Source: Psychrobacter immobilis (lineage in GTDB: Bacteria; Pseudomonadota; Gammaproteobacteria; Pseudomonadales; Moraxellaceae). From it: 64,000 bases of DNA. Below, piece by piece: positions 1 through 9,963 of the stretch. A model generated the notes under the pieces. That model did no database searches, was not told the DNA's origin, and saw nothing but the letters and a program-made list of their open reading frames with translations. Where the stretch lies: the NCBI RefSeq assembly GCF_904846175.1, contig NZ_CAJGZM010000002.1, positions 186,001 to 250,000 of the forward strand, written 5' to 3'. Position 1 is the stretch's first letter, and every line of letters begins with the position of its first letter. The position numbers and the translations under genes are program-made.

Positions 1-95
1 CCACCAAGATAAAAAGATAAGGTCAAATTTTCCATGCTTTTTTTAGCTAAAAGCAATCATTTAATGACAGTTAACTTAGTATCAATCTTAAAAAG

Positions 96-968
96 CTAGC
101 GACGTTTTTGTAGATGTTCAGCATTTGGTAGTACTTGCTTCTCACTTAAGTATTTCCAATAGCGCTGCGGTAGGTACTGCTTATGCAGACGTGGGTTTTT
201 ACGCTCTTTGATATTGACGTTGGTAAAGTACCCTTGCCAGAATTTCTGATAGCGCTGCTCATCTTCGCTATGAATGCTGGCAGGATTGCGCAGTACCGCA
301 TCATCAAAGTCAGTAATCGTTTGCAGGGCAGCGGGGCGCTTGGGCGTGCTTTGGCTTTTGTCATAATAAATACCATAATTACGAGTCAAATCATAAATCG
401 CCCAATGCTGATCTTGATAACGCTGACGAAAGTGCTCACCAATCAATGGCAAGACATTAAAGTCAGGCTCAACGCGGGCAAAGTAAATGTCGTCAGTGGT
501 ATGCTCAAAGCGCACAAAAGCTTCCATACGGTGCTTTTCTCGGCCGACAGACTTGACGGTTTGTACCAACTCTAAAACATTGAGATTACCCAAATCTTCC
601 ATAATAGGGCGGTTAGGGTAGTCAATGGCATATTTAACCACCTGAAATAAAGTGGTGCCGATATTGTCTTTTTCTGATAGAAATCCCCACAGAATATTGC
701 GCATACCTGAGCGACCTAGTAGTTGATTAAGCTTTGATAGTACGCGTTCTGCTTTGTCTTCATCAGTTGCAACACTGCTCGCTTGTGAGATTAATGAAGG
801 TACATAGCAGTCTTGAGCAATTAGCTGTAAGGATTCATCGTCCTGTAACTTATTAGCATAGACATAAAATACCGCACTCAGCCAACCTTCAAAACTAGGC
901 TCATAAAGCACAATACTGGGCGTTAATTGACCGACAATATAGTCATGACTTTGCATCAGTTGTGACAT
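96..968 (-). CDS. Probable DNA metabolism protein, TIGR03915/DUF4130 family
   Basis: This 290-residue soluble protein resembles the family annotated as 'probable DNA metabolism protein' that is found next to a radical SAM protein, as it is here. The C-terminal half carries the family-like segments RVEPDFNVLPLIGEHF and, near the end, YLPQRYWKYLSE. No signal peptide or membrane segment is seen. In other genomes the family occurs beside, or fused to, uracil-DNA-glycosylase-like domains, so a role in handling damaged or modified DNA is usually proposed; the biochemistry is not established. It lies 72 bp downstream of the radical SAM gene on the same strand, so the two are probably cotranscribed. 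The start has a GGAAC element 6 bases upstream. I am fairly sure of the family and unsure of the function. Confidence 0.8.
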   Translation of the reverse strand: MSQLMQSHDYIVGQLTPSIVLYEPSFEGWLSAVFYVYANKLQDDESLQLIAQDCYVPSLISQASSVATDEDKAERVLSKLNQLLGRSGMRNILWGFLSEKDNIGTTLFQVVKYAIDYPNRPIMEDLGNLNVLELVQTVKSVGREKHRMEAFVRFEHTTDDIYFARVEPDFNVLPLIGEHFRQRYQDQHWAIYDLTRNYGIYYDKSQSTPKRPAALQTITDFDDAVLRNPASIHSEDEQRYQKFWQGYFTNVNIKERKNPRLHKQYLPQRYWKYLSEKQVLPNAEHLQKRR

Positions 969-993
969 TTATGTTCCTATTTAAAATAGCGGT

Positions 994-1053
994 AATTAAA
1001 ACCATACTCATTAAAACCATGCTAATCAAAATCATGCTGACTAAAACAGCGCC
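994..1053. repeat. Four degenerate 15-bp tandem units at the end of the radical SAM gene
   Basis: Four consecutive 15-base units starting at 994, 1009, 1024 and 1039 share the core (A/T)TAAAACCATnCT. The array covers the gap between the two genes and runs over the radical SAM stop codon at 1041-1043. The units have drifted, so this is an old local duplication rather than an active array. Confidence 0.6.
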
Positions 1054-2309
1054 AACTGCCCACTGCGTTGATCTTTATATTTGGTCTGCGTTTGTGCCAG
1101 TACGTATTGACGGAAGTTGTCACGCGTTAAATGGGCAAGATGTTCGTTTTTACCCGTCGTTGCGATAAAGTATTTGGCGCGATTAACCGCCGCACCCATT
1201 TTCTTCAAGTGATAAAGCGTCAACTGATTAAACTTGCGTGCCTTAACTATCTTTTTAGCGGTTTTGGTACCGATACCGGGAATACGCACAATCATCTCGT
1301 AAGTGGCGGTTTGAATATTAACCGGAAAATGCTCGCGATGGCGGATTGCCCAAGCAAGTTTCGGGTCGCAATCCAAGTCTAGAAATGGCGAATCTGGCTC
1401 GACGATTTCGTGCGCGCCAAAGCCATAAAAACGCATCAGCCAATCAGCTTGATACAGACGATTTTCACGTATCATAGGGACAGGTGTACCGATAGCTGGC
1501 AGGCGACTGTCAGATAACATTGGTACATAGCCAGAATAGTAAACGCGCTTAAGATCATATTGCTTATAAAAATGATTCGACAGCTGAATCACTTGCAAGT
1601 CAGTCTCGTTACTGGCGCCAACAATCATTTGACTGGTCTGACCTGCTGGTACAAATTTCGGCGCTTTTTTATGGGTTTTACGGCTCTCACGAATGGTAAT
1701 AATTTCTTCTTTCACCGTTTCCATTGGTGCTTTTAATTGCTCATGTGATTTCTCTGGTGCGAGTAAAGCCAAGCCTGATTTGGTTGGAATCTCGATATTG
1801 ACGCTCAAGCGATCGGCATATAATCCCGCTTCTAATAACAATTCTTTTGACGCGCCGGGAATAGTTTTTAGATGGATATAGCCATTAAAGCGCTCACGGG
1901 TACGCAATATCTTGGCAACCTCGACCAAGCGCTCCATCGTATAGTCGCCACTTTTAAAAATACCTGAGCTTAAAAATAGCCCTTCGATATAGTTGCGACG
2001 ATAAAACTGCATGGTTAAATCGACGGCTTCTTCGACACTAAAAGCGGCGCGCGGGGTGTCATGGCTTTTGCGTGAGGTGCAATAAGCGCAATCGTAAATA
2101 CAATGATTCGTCAGTAGGATTTTAAGCAAGCTAACACAGCGACCATCTTCGGTATAGCTGTGACAAATACCGGTTGCTGAAGCATCACCAAGACCACCGC
2201 CTTGATTTTTGCGCGTGCCAGCGGAGGAGGAACAAGAGACATCATACTTAGCAGCGTCCGCTAAGATATTAAGCTTGCCTTGCAGTCGTTCATAATTGAT
2301 GGTTGCCAT
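1041..2309 (-). CDS. Putative DNA modification/repair radical SAM protein (TIGR03916-like)
   Basis: A radical SAM enzyme of 422 residues. The cluster-binding motif CxxxCxxC is seen at Cys70, Cys74 and Cys77 (NHCIYDCAYCTSR), followed by the radical SAM barrel. Near residues 340-365 lies a helix-hairpin-helix segment, VRIPGIGTKTAKKIVKARK, of the kind used to bind DNA backbone. This layout matches the family called 'putative DNA modification/repair radical SAM protein', which is genetically linked to uracil-DNA-glycosylase-like proteins. The partner gene follows directly. By homology it should cleave S-adenosylmethionine to a 5'-deoxyadenosyl radical, but the substrate is unknown; a base lesion or modified base is an inference from the DNA-binding motif. 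The residues before the first Cys motif (about 26-60) carry extra Cys and Gly residues typical of the family. Confidence 0.87.
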   Translation of the reverse strand: MATINYERLQGKLNILADAAKYDVSCSSSAGTRKNQGGGLGDASATGICHSYTEDGRCVSLLKILLTNHCIYDCAYCTSRKSHDTPRAAFSVEEAVDLTMQFYRRNYIEGLFLSSGIFKSGDYTMERLVEVAKILRTRERFNGYIHLKTIPGASKELLLEAGLYADRLSVNIEIPTKSGLALLAPEKSHEQLKAPMETVKEEIITIRESRKTHKKAPKFVPAGQTSQMIVGASNETDLQVIQLSNHFYKQYDLKRVYYSGYVPMLSDSRLPAIGTPVPMIRENRLYQADWLMRFYGFGAHEIVEPDSPFLDLDCDPKLAWAIRHREHFPVNIQTATYEMIVRIPGIGTKTAKKIVKARKFNQLTLYHLKKMGAAVNRAKYFIATTGKNEHLAHLTRDNFRQYVLAQTQTKYKDQRSGQLALF

Positions 2310-2513
2310 GAGCGCTATTTACCAATGCATTAATGAACGACTATTCTAACAAAATTGGCATTAAGTCATTGTAAACAGTGGAGAATTTCAAGAACAATAC
2401 GACAGATAGTGTCGTTAGGTGACAGTAATTTATTAGCGAGAAGTTATAGCTGAAAAATTACTGCCGAAAAGTTACTATCAAAAATAAGTTAGTCGTTTAT
2501 ATTATCTATAAAC

Positions 2514-2542
2514 AAAAAAAGCCCTGCATTAGTAGGACTTTT
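2514..2542 (-). terminator. Rho-independent terminator after the DUF11-like gene
   Basis: On the minus strand, AAAGTCCT pairs with AGGGCTTT (one T.G wobble) across a short loop and is followed by a run of T. It begins about 44 bases after the stop codon at 2586. Confidence 0.65.
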
Positions 2543-2585
2543 AGAGCAATTATTTAGCAAAGTACATTTTTATACAAGATAACTA

Positions 2586-3515
2586 TTATTGAACTTTCGC
2601 ACGTATAACAACCGTTTGCGGCGCGTTAGCAGGAAGGTCAACCAAGTTCCATTTTAGTCCAGAATAGTTTTCTGTGATAATTACAGTATTGCCAACTTGT
2701 TGGATAGTTTGATAGCTGTCGCCGCCAGTGGTGGCAAGCGTTGGCAATGGACTGTTTAATGATACCAGTTGCACGCCGTTTGGTAATGACACCATCGCAT
2801 TGATATCAGTAACAGGCTGCGCTGTGGTATTGGTATAAGTGGTGTGATATTCGATGATGTCGCCAGGCGCGATATGATTGGCTGGTACGGCTACTTCGCG
2901 ACCATCTTTGTTTTTTAATATCTTCATGACTTTGGTTTGTGCATTGACCACACCAGGGGTGCTAAACGTTGGGACCAGTTGCAGAGCGTCTAAAGAGGTA
3001 GATACGATTTGCGTCGTTGCCGGTTGGTTAGTCACGACGGTCGTCGTTGGCGCATTGATGACTGGCAATTGGGTAGCTGTCATCACAGGCAAGACTTCTG
3101 TCACGCTAGTCATTGGCACGGCTATGACATCTACTCTGCTGGTTTGATTGGTCATCTGGTTGGTCACAGGCACGCTCGTAACCGTGGCACTGCCTTGGGT
3201 AACGACCGTATTGCTAACACCGTTACTGGCGACTTGGCGAACCGTATAGCGCGGAACATTGGTCACTTGTGTCACCGCAAACGGCATGCCATCTTGCATG
3301 GTAATGCTATTAGGCGTTGCGGTGATGACCGCCGTTTTACCATCAGAATACTGCTCAACCACCGTCGTGCTACCAACAGACGAGCTAACCGCTATCTCAG
3401 GCGCGGCATTGGCTGTGGCGATAGACATCACTGCGCCTGCCAACAGTGCTGATATTGCGGTAAATGTCGTTGTTTTTTGCATGCTACTTGATGAGCGATG
3501 AATAGTAGTGGTCAT
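2586..3515 (-). CDS. Secreted DUF11-like repeat-domain protein
   Basis: An exported protein of 309 residues. The start at 3515 was chosen over an upstream in-frame one because it has an AAGGA ribosome site 7 bases before the ATG. The N-terminus is a signal peptide, with basic and Ser/Thr residues, a hydrophobic stretch (ISALLAGAVMSIATA) and likely cleavage after ATANA. The middle, roughly residues 40-200, is low in complexity and rich in Val, Thr and Gln. The last 100 residues look like a DUF11 / conserved repeat domain (APGDIIEYHTTYTNTTAQ), an immunoglobulin-like fold of surface and envelope proteins. It stands alone between a terminator on each side. Function unknown; a periplasmic or surface structural role is likely. 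Confidence 0.75.
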   Translation of the reverse strand: MTTTIHRSSSSMQKTTTFTAISALLAGAVMSIATANAAPEIAVSSSVGSTTVVEQYSDGKTAVITATPNSITMQDGMPFAVTQVTNVPRYTVRQVASNGVSNTVVTQGSATVTSVPVTNQMTNQTSRVDVIAVPMTSVTEVLPVMTATQLPVINAPTTTVVTNQPATTQIVSTSLDALQLVPTFSTPGVVNAQTKVMKILKNKDGREVAVPANHIAPGDIIEYHTTYTNTTAQPVTDINAMVSLPNGVQLVSLNSPLPTLATTGGDSYQTIQQVGNTVIITENYSGLKWNLVDLPANAPQTVVIRAKVQ

Positions 3516-3566
3516 GATAAAGTCCTTTAAAGTTATAATAAGTAAAACAAAAATGACAAACACTTA

Positions 3567-3616
3567 GATAAAAATACCCTCGTTAATTGACTCTATAGAG
3601 CAGGTCAACGAGGGTA
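3567..3616 (-). terminator. Terminator of the greA transcript
   Basis: Inverted repeat TACCCTCGTT...AACGAGGGTA, extended inward by GAC/GTC, followed on the minus strand by ATTTTTAT. It sits about 300 bp downstream of the greA stop. The sequence from here to 3921 holds no other structure or gene that I can support. Confidence 0.7.
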
Positions 3617-3921
3617 GCAGTACTAATAATAGTCAGAAACAGCCAAACGATATAAGCTATCTATCGAAGCGTGTTATCAAACGATCAAATCATAAACTAT
3701 CGAATTACTGATTTATCCGTCATTATTTTAATGAAAAGCTAAGCATGTGCCATGCGCCCAATTATTTAGCCATTTCAACTCAACAATTATGCGCTAAAAC
3801 GAATTGAGTAGAAAAGCAGCGTTGTGTAACTGCTCTCCTATAAACAATAACTTTTTGTGTGCTTTGCTTTATATATTTCTTAAGAAAAATACTATTTTAC
3901 TCACTATAAAAGCCAACCATA

Positions 3922-4398
3922 TTAATCATAAATCACTTTCATGATTTCGTATTCAACCACACCTTTTGGTGTTTCAATACGAGCTTCGTCGCCTTCAGAT
4001 TTACCAATCAGACCACGCGCGATAGGCGAGTTGACTGAGATTTTACCGGCTTTAAAGTCAGCTTCGTCATCACCAACGATTTTGTATTGTTTTTCTTCTT
4101 CGGTGTCCATGTTTTCGATAACGACACTGACGCCGAATATCACACGACCATCTTTTGGTAACGTCGTAGGATCGATGATTTGAGCACCGCCAAGTTTGGC
4201 TTCGATATCACGGATACGCGCTTCACAAAAACCTTGTTGTTCGCGGGCTGCATGATATTCAGCGTTTTCTTTTAAGTCGCCGTGTTCACGGGCTTCAGCG
4301 ATAGAAGCGGTGATACGTGGACGGTCGACACTTTTTAACTGTTTTAATTCGGCTTCTAGAGCCGCATGTCCTTGCGGAGTCATGGGATAACGTTGCAT
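3922..4398 (-). CDS. greA: Transcription elongation factor GreA
   Basis: GreA binds in the secondary channel of RNA polymerase and stimulates transcript cleavage so that arrested complexes can resume. The 158 residues match the family length. The N-terminal coiled coil contains the diagnostic segment around residues 30-60 ([18 protein letters not shown]), with the acidic tip residues (Asp and Glu of GDLKENAEY) that help position the catalytic magnesium. The C-terminal FKBP-like domain holds the family-type segment [16 protein letters not shown]. The start has AAGGAA 6 bases upstream. It lies downstream of carA and carB on the same strand, an order also known from Pseudomonas, but a strong terminator at 4579-4614 and a long leader suggest it has its own promoter. 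Confidence 0.97.
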   Translation of the reverse strand: MQRYPMTPQGHAALEAELKQLKSVDRPRITASIAEAREHGDLKENAEYHAAREQQGFCEARIRDIEAKLGGAQIIDPTTLPKDGRVIFGVSVVIENMDTEEEKQYKIVGDDEADFKAGKISVNSPIARGLIGKSEGDEARIETPKGVVEYEIMKVIYD

Positions 4399-4423
4399 GT
4401 TTTTTCCTTAAACCAATAACACC

Positions 4424-4455
4424 ACACCATCTCCTAGTGAATAGTGAGATGGTGT
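4424..4455 (-). promoter_or_regulatory. Hairpin in the greA leader
   Basis: A perfect 10-bp inverted repeat, ACACCATCTC / GAGATGGTGT with a 12-base loop, ending 25 bases before the greA ATG. No T-run follows it on the minus strand, so it is not an obvious terminator. In E. coli the greA leader is known to give the small RNA GraL; whether this hairpin plays a similar part is unknown. Confidence 0.45.
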
Positions 4456-4578
4456 CAGTGTTGTTGCAATGAGTATGAGATATAAAAAGAATGAGGTTTA
4501 GACTGCGTAACAACTAAACGCGCGCTTATCTGTGAGCATCGATACACTGACAGATAATGCACATTAACCTTACGTAAT

Positions 4579-4614
4579 AAAAAGCATAGTCGCAGTTTAG
4601 CCACTATGCTTTTT
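4579..4614. terminator. Bidirectional-type terminator between carB and greA
   Basis: Perfect 12-bp stem AAAAAGCATAGT / ACTATGCTTTTT with a 12-base loop, about 155 bp beyond the carB stop. The A/T flanks provide a T-run on either strand; here it should end the carB message. Confidence 0.8.
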
Positions 4615-4768
4615 AGGTCTGTCTTTTTAAAACTTTATTTTTTTAAAGTAATACGTTTTTTAAAGCACTACTGTTATATGAATATCGATAACACGTTTTG
4701 CATCAGCTTTTAAACAAGCGGTGCAATTATGCTTAATCTACTGAAATTATGCTGCTAAGTCAATAGAG

Positions 4769-7700
4769 CTAAGCGATAGTCTTTGCTTGTTCATGCAAAT
4801 CTTGTAACTTATACACATCAAATGGTAAGTCAATGGCATAAGATTTACAAACCGCATCTGCTGCCCCTAGGGTCGTCACATAAAACACTTTACCTTGTAG
4901 GGCACTACGGCGGATAGAGAATGAATCCTCTTGTGCCTGTTTGCCCTCAGTGGTATTGATAATAAGGTCGATTTTACCATTTTTCAAGGCATCGACGATA
5001 TGCGGACGACCTTCAGTGACCTTATTGATTTGTTTGCACTCAATACCATTCTCAGCAAGCACTTTTTGCGTACCAGCAGTCGCAACGATATCAAAGCCAA
5101 AGTCGATTAGCTGACGGGCGATAGGGGCAACTTGTTCTTTATCGCTATCACGTACAGAGATAAAGACGGTTTTGGTTTCGCCCTCAGTTGGCAGACCTGG
5201 CAAGCGCTCATTACTACCGATGACCGCTTTGTAGAATGCTTCGCCAAAGGTTTTACCAACGCCCATGACTTCACCGGTTGATTTCATCTCAGGGCTCAAG
5301 ATTGGATCAACGCCAGGGAATTTAGCAAATGGGAATACCGCTTCTTTGACGGCAAAAAACGACGGTACGATTTCAGTGGTAAAGCCTTGGTCTTTCAATG
5401 ACGTGCCAGCCATACAGCGCGCTGCGATTTGCGCTAAAGAAGTACCAATACATTTAGAAACAAACGGCACGGTACGCGCAGCACGTGGGTTAACTTCTAA
5501 AATATAAACCGTTTCACCTTTTACCGCAAACTGGACGTTCATCAGACCGATAACGCCAAGCTCTTTTGCCATCGCAACCGTTTGCGCGCGCATCACATCA
5601 CACAGCTCATCAGATAATGAGTAAGGCGGCAATGAACAGGCTGAGTCACCAGAGTGCACGCCAGCTTGTTCGATATGCTGCATGATACCGCCAATCACGA
5701 CGTCTGTACCGTCGCTAACACAGTCAACATCGACTTCGATGGCATCATCTAAGAAGCGATCAAGGAGTACTGGCGCTTCGTTTGAGGCTTGTACGGCAGT
5801 ACGTAGGTAATGTCTGAGCTCATCTTCGTTATAGACAATCTCCATCGCGCGACCACCAAGTACGTAAGATGGGCGTACTACTAGCGGATAGCCAACGTCT
5901 TTTGCTTTGACCAAACCATCTTCTAAGCTAGTCGCTAAAGCATTGGTTGGTTGGATCAGGTTCAATTGCTGAATCATATGTTGGAAGCGTTCGCGATCTT
6001 CAGCGCGGTCAATCGCATCAGGACTGGTACCAATGATTTTGACGCCAGCAGCTTCAAGGGCGCGGGCCAGTTTCAATGGTGTTTGACCACCGAACTGTAC
6101 AATCACACCATCAGGGTTTTCGATACGGACAATCTCCAATACATCTTCAAGCGTAATTGGCTCAAAGTAGAGGCGGTCAGAGGTATCATAATCGGTCGAA
6201 ACCGTTTCAGGGTTACAGTTGACCATGATGGTCTCATAGCCATCTTCACGCATGGCAAGTGCGGCGTGGACACAGCAATAGTCAAACTCGATACCTTGGC
6301 CGATACGGTTAGGACCGCCGCCGATAACCATAATTTTCTTATTATCAGTCGGATTGGCTTCACATTCACTGTCGTACGTTGAGTACATATAAGCAGTGCT
6401 GGTGGCAAATTCTGCGGCACAGGTATCGACACGCTTATATACTGGATAAACGTTTAAATCCCAACGTTTGGTGCGTAGCTGCTTTTGTGAGACGCCAAGC
6501 AGTTTCGCCAAACGCAAGTCTGATAAGCCTTTACGCTTAAAGCTGCGTAAGTTCTTTTCAGTTAAACCACCAAAACCTAATGCTTTAACTTGCGCTTCAG
6601 TTTTGACGATATCTTCGATTTGTACCAAAAACCATGGGTCGATTTTGGTTAAGTTAAACACTTCATCGACACTCATGCCAATACGGAAAGCATCAGCAAT
6701 ATAATAAATACGTTCAGGCGTTGGAATAGTTAAGCGATTATTAATTTCGCTACGTGCCTTTTCAATACTCACTTTTGATAAGTCAATTTGCTCATCAAAA
6801 CCATCATTGCCAGTTTCCATGCCGCGCAGCGCTTTTTGCATCGATTCTTGAAAGTTACGACCGATTGCCATCACTTCACCAACCGATTTCATCTGCGTCG
6901 ATAGCACGTTATCCGCTTGCGGGAATTTTTCAAAATTGAATCTTGGTATCTTGGTCACGACATAATCAAGTGCAGGCTCAAAGCTCGCTGGCGTTTTGCC
7001 ACCCGTGATGTCATTTTGCAATTCATCAAGCGTATAACCAATCGCTAGTTTGGCAGCGATTTTAGCAATCGGGAAGCCAGTGGCTTTTGATGCCAATGCT
7101 GATGAGCGTGATACGCGTGGGTTCATCTCGATGACAACCATGCGACCAGTATCAGGGTTGATACCGAACTGCACGTTTGAGCCGCCCGTTTCCACACCAA
7201 TCTCACGCAGTACTGCCAATGAAGCATTACGCATGATTTGATATTCTTTATCGGTCAGCGTTTGTGCTGGTGCAACGGTGATTGAGTCGCCCGTATGCAC
7301 GCCCATTGGGTCAAAGTTTTCGATGGCACAGATGATAATGCAGTTGTCGTTTTTGTCACGAACCACTTCCATCTCATACTCTTTCCAACCGATTAATGAT
7401 TCATCGATTAGCAATTGATGGTTCGGCGATAAGTCAAAACCGCGCTCACAAATCTCGATAAATTCGTCGCGGTTATAAGCGATGCCGCCGCCCGAACCAC
7501 CCATCGTAAATGAGGGACGAATGATACATGGATAGCCCATTTTTTCTTGGGTTGCAAAGGCTTCTTCCATAGTCTCAGCCGTTTCAGCGCGTGGGCATTC
7601 AAGGCCGATGCGTTTCATCGCTTTATCAAATAAGTTACGGTCTTCTGCCATTTCGATGGAATCTTTGGTCGCACCAATTAATTCGCAGTTATACTTGGTC

Positions 7701-8023
7701 AATACACCATGCTTATCTAGCTCTAAGGCACAGTTTAGTGCGGTTTGTCCGCCCATGGTTGGCAAGATTGCATCGGGACGTTCTTTAGCAATAATTTGCT
7801 CAACCGTCTGCCACGTAATTGGCTCGATATAAGTCGCATCAGCCATGGCAGGGTCAGTCATGATGGTTGCAGGGTTTGAGTTGACCAATATGACGCGGTA
7901 GCCTTCTTCTTTTAGTGCTTTACACGCCTGAGCGCCTGAATAGTCAAACTCACACGCTTGACCGATGACGATAGGACCTGCGCCTATGATAAGAATACTT
8001 TTTATGTCGGTACGTTTTGGCAT
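4769..8023 (-). CDS. carB: Carbamoyl-phosphate synthase large subunit
   Basis: CarB makes carbamoyl phosphate from bicarbonate, two ATP and ammonia delivered by CarA, feeding arginine and pyrimidine synthesis. The 1084-residue form starting MPKRTDIK (ATG at 8021-8023, with GAAGGT upstream) matches the family; an upstream in-frame start would add 17 unlikely residues. Two homologous ATP-grasp halves are visible: the first begins [20 protein letters not shown], the second near residue 555 has [20 protein letters not shown]. Glycine-rich segments [10 protein letters not shown] and [10 protein letters not shown] mark the two nucleotide sites, and the C-terminal allosteric domain ([10 protein letters not shown] onward) carries the region that binds UMP and ornithine in E. 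coli. The 145-bp spacer to carA contains a perfect 8-bp hairpin (AGCTTGAA/TTCAAGCT, 8102-8130). Confidence 0.98.
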   Translation of the reverse strand: MPKRTDIKSILIIGAGPIVIGQACEFDYSGAQACKALKEEGYRVILVNSNPATIMTDPAMADATYIEPITWQTVEQIIAKERPDAILPTMGGQTALNCALELDKHGVLTKYNCELIGATKDSIEMAEDRNLFDKAMKRIGLECPRAETAETMEEAFATQEKMGYPCIIRPSFTMGGSGGGIAYNRDEFIEICERGFDLSPNHQLLIDESLIGWKEYEMEVVRDKNDNCIIICAIENFDPMGVHTGDSITVAPAQTLTDKEYQIMRNASLAVLREIGVETGGSNVQFGINPDTGRMVVIEMNPRVSRSSALASKATGFPIAKIAAKLAIGYTLDELQNDITGGKTPASFEPALDYVVTKIPRFNFEKFPQADNVLSTQMKSVGEVMAIGRNFQESMQKALRGMETGNDGFDEQIDLSKVSIEKARSEINNRLTIPTPERIYYIADAFRIGMSVDEVFNLTKIDPWFLVQIEDIVKTEAQVKALGFGGLTEKNLRSFKRKGLSDLRLAKLLGVSQKQLRTKRWDLNVYPVYKRVDTCAAEFATSTAYMYSTYDSECEANPTDNKKIMVIGGGPNRIGQGIEFDYCCVHAALAMREDGYETIMVNCNPETVSTDYDTSDRLYFEPITLEDVLEIVRIENPDGVIVQFGGQTPLKLARALEAAGVKIIGTSPDAIDRAEDRERFQHMIQQLNLIQPTNALATSLEDGLVKAKDVGYPLVVRPSYVLGGRAMEIVYNEDELRHYLRTAVQASNEAPVLLDRFLDDAIEVDVDCVSDGTDVVIGGIMQHIEQAGVHSGDSACSLPPYSLSDELCDVMRAQTVAMAKELGVIGLMNVQFAVKGETVYILEVNPRAARTVPFVSKCIGTSLAQIAARCMAGTSLKDQGFTTEIVPSFFAVKEAVFPFAKFPGVDPILSPEMKSTGEVMGVGKTFGEAFYKAVIGSNERLPGLPTEGETKTVFISVRDSDKEQVAPIARQLIDFGFDIVATAGTQKVLAENGIECKQINKVTEGRPHIVDALKNGKIDLIINTTEGKQAQEDSFSIRRSALQGKVFYVTTLGAADAVCKSYAIDLPFDVYKLQDLHEQAKTIA

Positions 8024-8168
8024 AGTTAAGGCTACCTTCGTTTGGGTGATATTTTGATTAATCTGTATTTTCAATAGAGCTTATCGTGTTTGGTCTGGAG
8101 TAGCTTGAAATACTGTCTGTGCTTCAAGCTTTATGCTTATATGTTGCTTGTAGTTAATTAGCGATAAC

Positions 8169-9401
8169 TTAAGCTTTAGCGGCTGCCATCATCTCTGCAA
8201 ACTTATCAAATAGTGGCGCGGCATCGTGCGGCCCAGGGCTTGCTTCTGGGTGACCTTGGAAGCTAAATACTGGCTTATTGGTCAGCTCAATCCCTTGGTT
8301 GGTACCATCAAATAATGAGCGATGGGTCGATTTAACATTGTCAGGTAGTGTGTCTTCATCAACCGCGAAACCATGGTTTTGACTGGTAATCATAACGGTA
8401 CCCGTGGCCAAATCTTGTACGGGATGGTTAGCACCATGATGACCGGTTTTCATTTTGATGGTATTTGCACCGCTGGCAAGACCAATCAGCTGATGACCTA
8501 GGCAGATGCCAAAAGTTGGAATGTCCGTTTCTTCAATGATATGACGTACCGCGTCGATGGCATAGTCACAGGCAGCAGGATCGCCAGGGCCGTTTGATAA
8601 GAAGATACCGTCTGGATTCATTGCTAACACATCTGCGATAGGTGTTTGCGCTGGTACGACGGTTACATGGCAGCCGCGGTCAACAAGCATACGTAGGATA
8701 TTGGTTTTGCTACCGAAGTCATAGGCGACCACGTTATATTTTGCTTCGACATGCGTACCCAAATGCTTAAAGAAGCCACCCGTACCGCTATCATGGCTAC
8801 CTGGTACATCGCGGTTCAGTAGAGTGTCTGATAAATCCCAGCTACCGGCTGTCCATTCAAACGTCGTCGGTGTACAGCATTCTTTTGCCAAGTCCATCCC
8901 TTCGATACCAGCGAACTCTTGCGCCAGTTTGATGGCTTGCTGTTCATCTTCGCTGCTAATCGTTGAACCGTTAGAAGCGGTCATGATACAGCCGTTTTGA
9001 GCACCTTTATCACGTAGTAGGCGGGTCAATTGGCGGGTATCAATATCAGCAATAGCGACCGTATCATGGCTCTGTAGATAATCACTCAATGATTGAGAGT
9101 TGCGGAAGTTTGAAGTAACCATCGTTGCATCGCGGATAATAAGACCGTCAGCCCACACTTGATGACCGTTGCCAGATTCGACATCTTCAGCGTTGGTACC
9201 AGTATTGCCAATGTGCGGATAGGTAAGCGTCACTAGCTGACGCGCGTAACTTGGGTCAGTGAGGATTTCTTGGTACCCTGTCATGGCTGTATTAAATACC
9301 ACCTCACCGACACGATGACCAAGACTACCGATACTCAAACCGCGAAAAATCGTACCGTCTGCTAGTGCCAAAATTGCTTGTATTTCTGCCGATGAATTCA
9401 A
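8169..9401 (-). CDS. carA: Carbamoyl-phosphate synthase small subunit, TTG start
   Basis: CarA is the glutaminase subunit that hydrolyses glutamine and channels ammonia to CarB. The 410 residues contain the CarA N-terminal domain ([20 protein letters not shown]) and a class I glutamine amidotransferase domain with the nucleophile motif [11 protein letters not shown] and the later catalytic His/Glu segment [15 protein letters not shown]. The start codon is TTG (9399-9401), supported by a strong GGAGG ribosome site 7 bases upstream and by the fit to the family N-terminus. carB follows 145 bp later. The long leader contains an imperfect hairpin (9538-9618), and a candidate -10 box (TATAAT on the minus strand) lies at 9635-9640. 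Confidence 0.97.
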   Translation of the reverse strand: MNSSAEIQAILALADGTIFRGLSIGSLGHRVGEVVFNTAMTGYQEILTDPSYARQLVTLTYPHIGNTGTNAEDVESGNGHQVWADGLIIRDATMVTSNFRNSQSLSDYLQSHDTVAIADIDTRQLTRLLRDKGAQNGCIMTASNGSTISSEDEQQAIKLAQEFAGIEGMDLAKECCTPTTFEWTAGSWDLSDTLLNRDVPGSHDSGTGGFFKHLGTHVEAKYNVVAYDFGSKTNILRMLVDRGCHVTVVPAQTPIADVLAMNPDGIFLSNGPGDPAACDYAIDAVRHIIEETDIPTFGICLGHQLIGLASGANTIKMKTGHHGANHPVQDLATGTVMITSQNHGFAVDEDTLPDNVKSTHRSLFDGTNQGIELTNKPVFSFQGHPEASPGPHDAAPLFDKFAEMMAAAKA

Positions 9402-9537
9402 GGGTTGCCTCCGCTGTTATTGGTGAGTGCCATGATGTTTTACGGTTAAAAACTTGCTCTAAAGTGCGTTTTAATCTCTACCTAACGGCTGTTAAATAAT
9501 GATAAAAAAGTGTTAAAGCCAAATTTTTTCCACAAAA

Positions 9538-9618
9538 AAGCGAGAAGACATCATCGACGAAAAGGTACAGGATTCACTAAGGGGTGAATAAGTAACTTAC
9601 ATCATGTCCGCTCGCTTT
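9538..9618 (-). promoter_or_regulatory. Long imperfect hairpin in the carA leader
   Basis: The arms AAAGCGAG-AGACATCAT (from 9538) and ATCATGTC-CTCGCTTT (9601-9618) pair imperfectly across about 50 bases, between the likely promoter and the carA start. carAB is commonly controlled by pyrimidines or arginine. The hairpin could be an attenuator or a protein site; no leader peptide was identified. Confidence 0.4.
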
Positions 9619-9750
9619 GGCACAGATTTTGCGCATTATACTAGAGTTTTGCGTTAAGGGCTAGCACCTTCTCTCGTCTGTTATTTTTCGATCTATATTT
9701 AGCGCCATTTTAAGATAAGGACACGTCTTAAGACCAATCAGTTGAGACAG

Positions 9751-9888
9751 TATAGTCAGTTCAAAATAAAAGCGCTACGTTATATCTATATGCGACTGGT
9801 ATAAATTTTCCTTGCTTGCTGTTATCACAGAGGCTACGAAAAATTCATCACAGTCGCACTGTATCGATTTTAGAGTAATTCTACTATA
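9751..9888. mobile_element. 138-bp MITE-like repeat, copy 1
   Basis: A 138-base element that recurs with few changes and identical length at 63828-63965. Its ends are imperfect inverted repeats: TATAGT at the left, ACTATA at the right. An internal inverted repeat (GCGACTG near 9792 with CAGTCGC near 9852, plus ATAAATTTT/AAAAATTCAT) would let the whole unit fold. It has no coding capacity, so it would depend on a transposase encoded elsewhere. It lies in the 562-bp gap between carA and the PAP2 gene. No target duplication can be assigned with certainty; TA is possible. Confidence 0.75.
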
Positions 9889-9963
9889 GCGTTGCTGTCA
9901 CTTTATTAAATCAGACACGTCGTTAAATAAGCCACGTTTTTAAATAAGCCAGATAACTGACTG

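Noticed and set aside
962..1168. Plus-strand frame with a repeated IKT(I/M)LIK pattern
   Set aside because: The repeat comes from the 15-bp tandem array; the frame overlaps the ends of two genes on the minus strand and lacks a ribosome site.
3009..3452. Plus-strand open frame of 147 codons opposite the DUF11-like gene
   Set aside because: It is rich in Arg, His and Cys with no family signature, and mirrors the repetitive Val/Thr codons of the real gene on the other strand.
5951..6432. Open frames on both strands inside carB
   Set aside because: They are shadows of carB, which is complete and matches its family over the full length.
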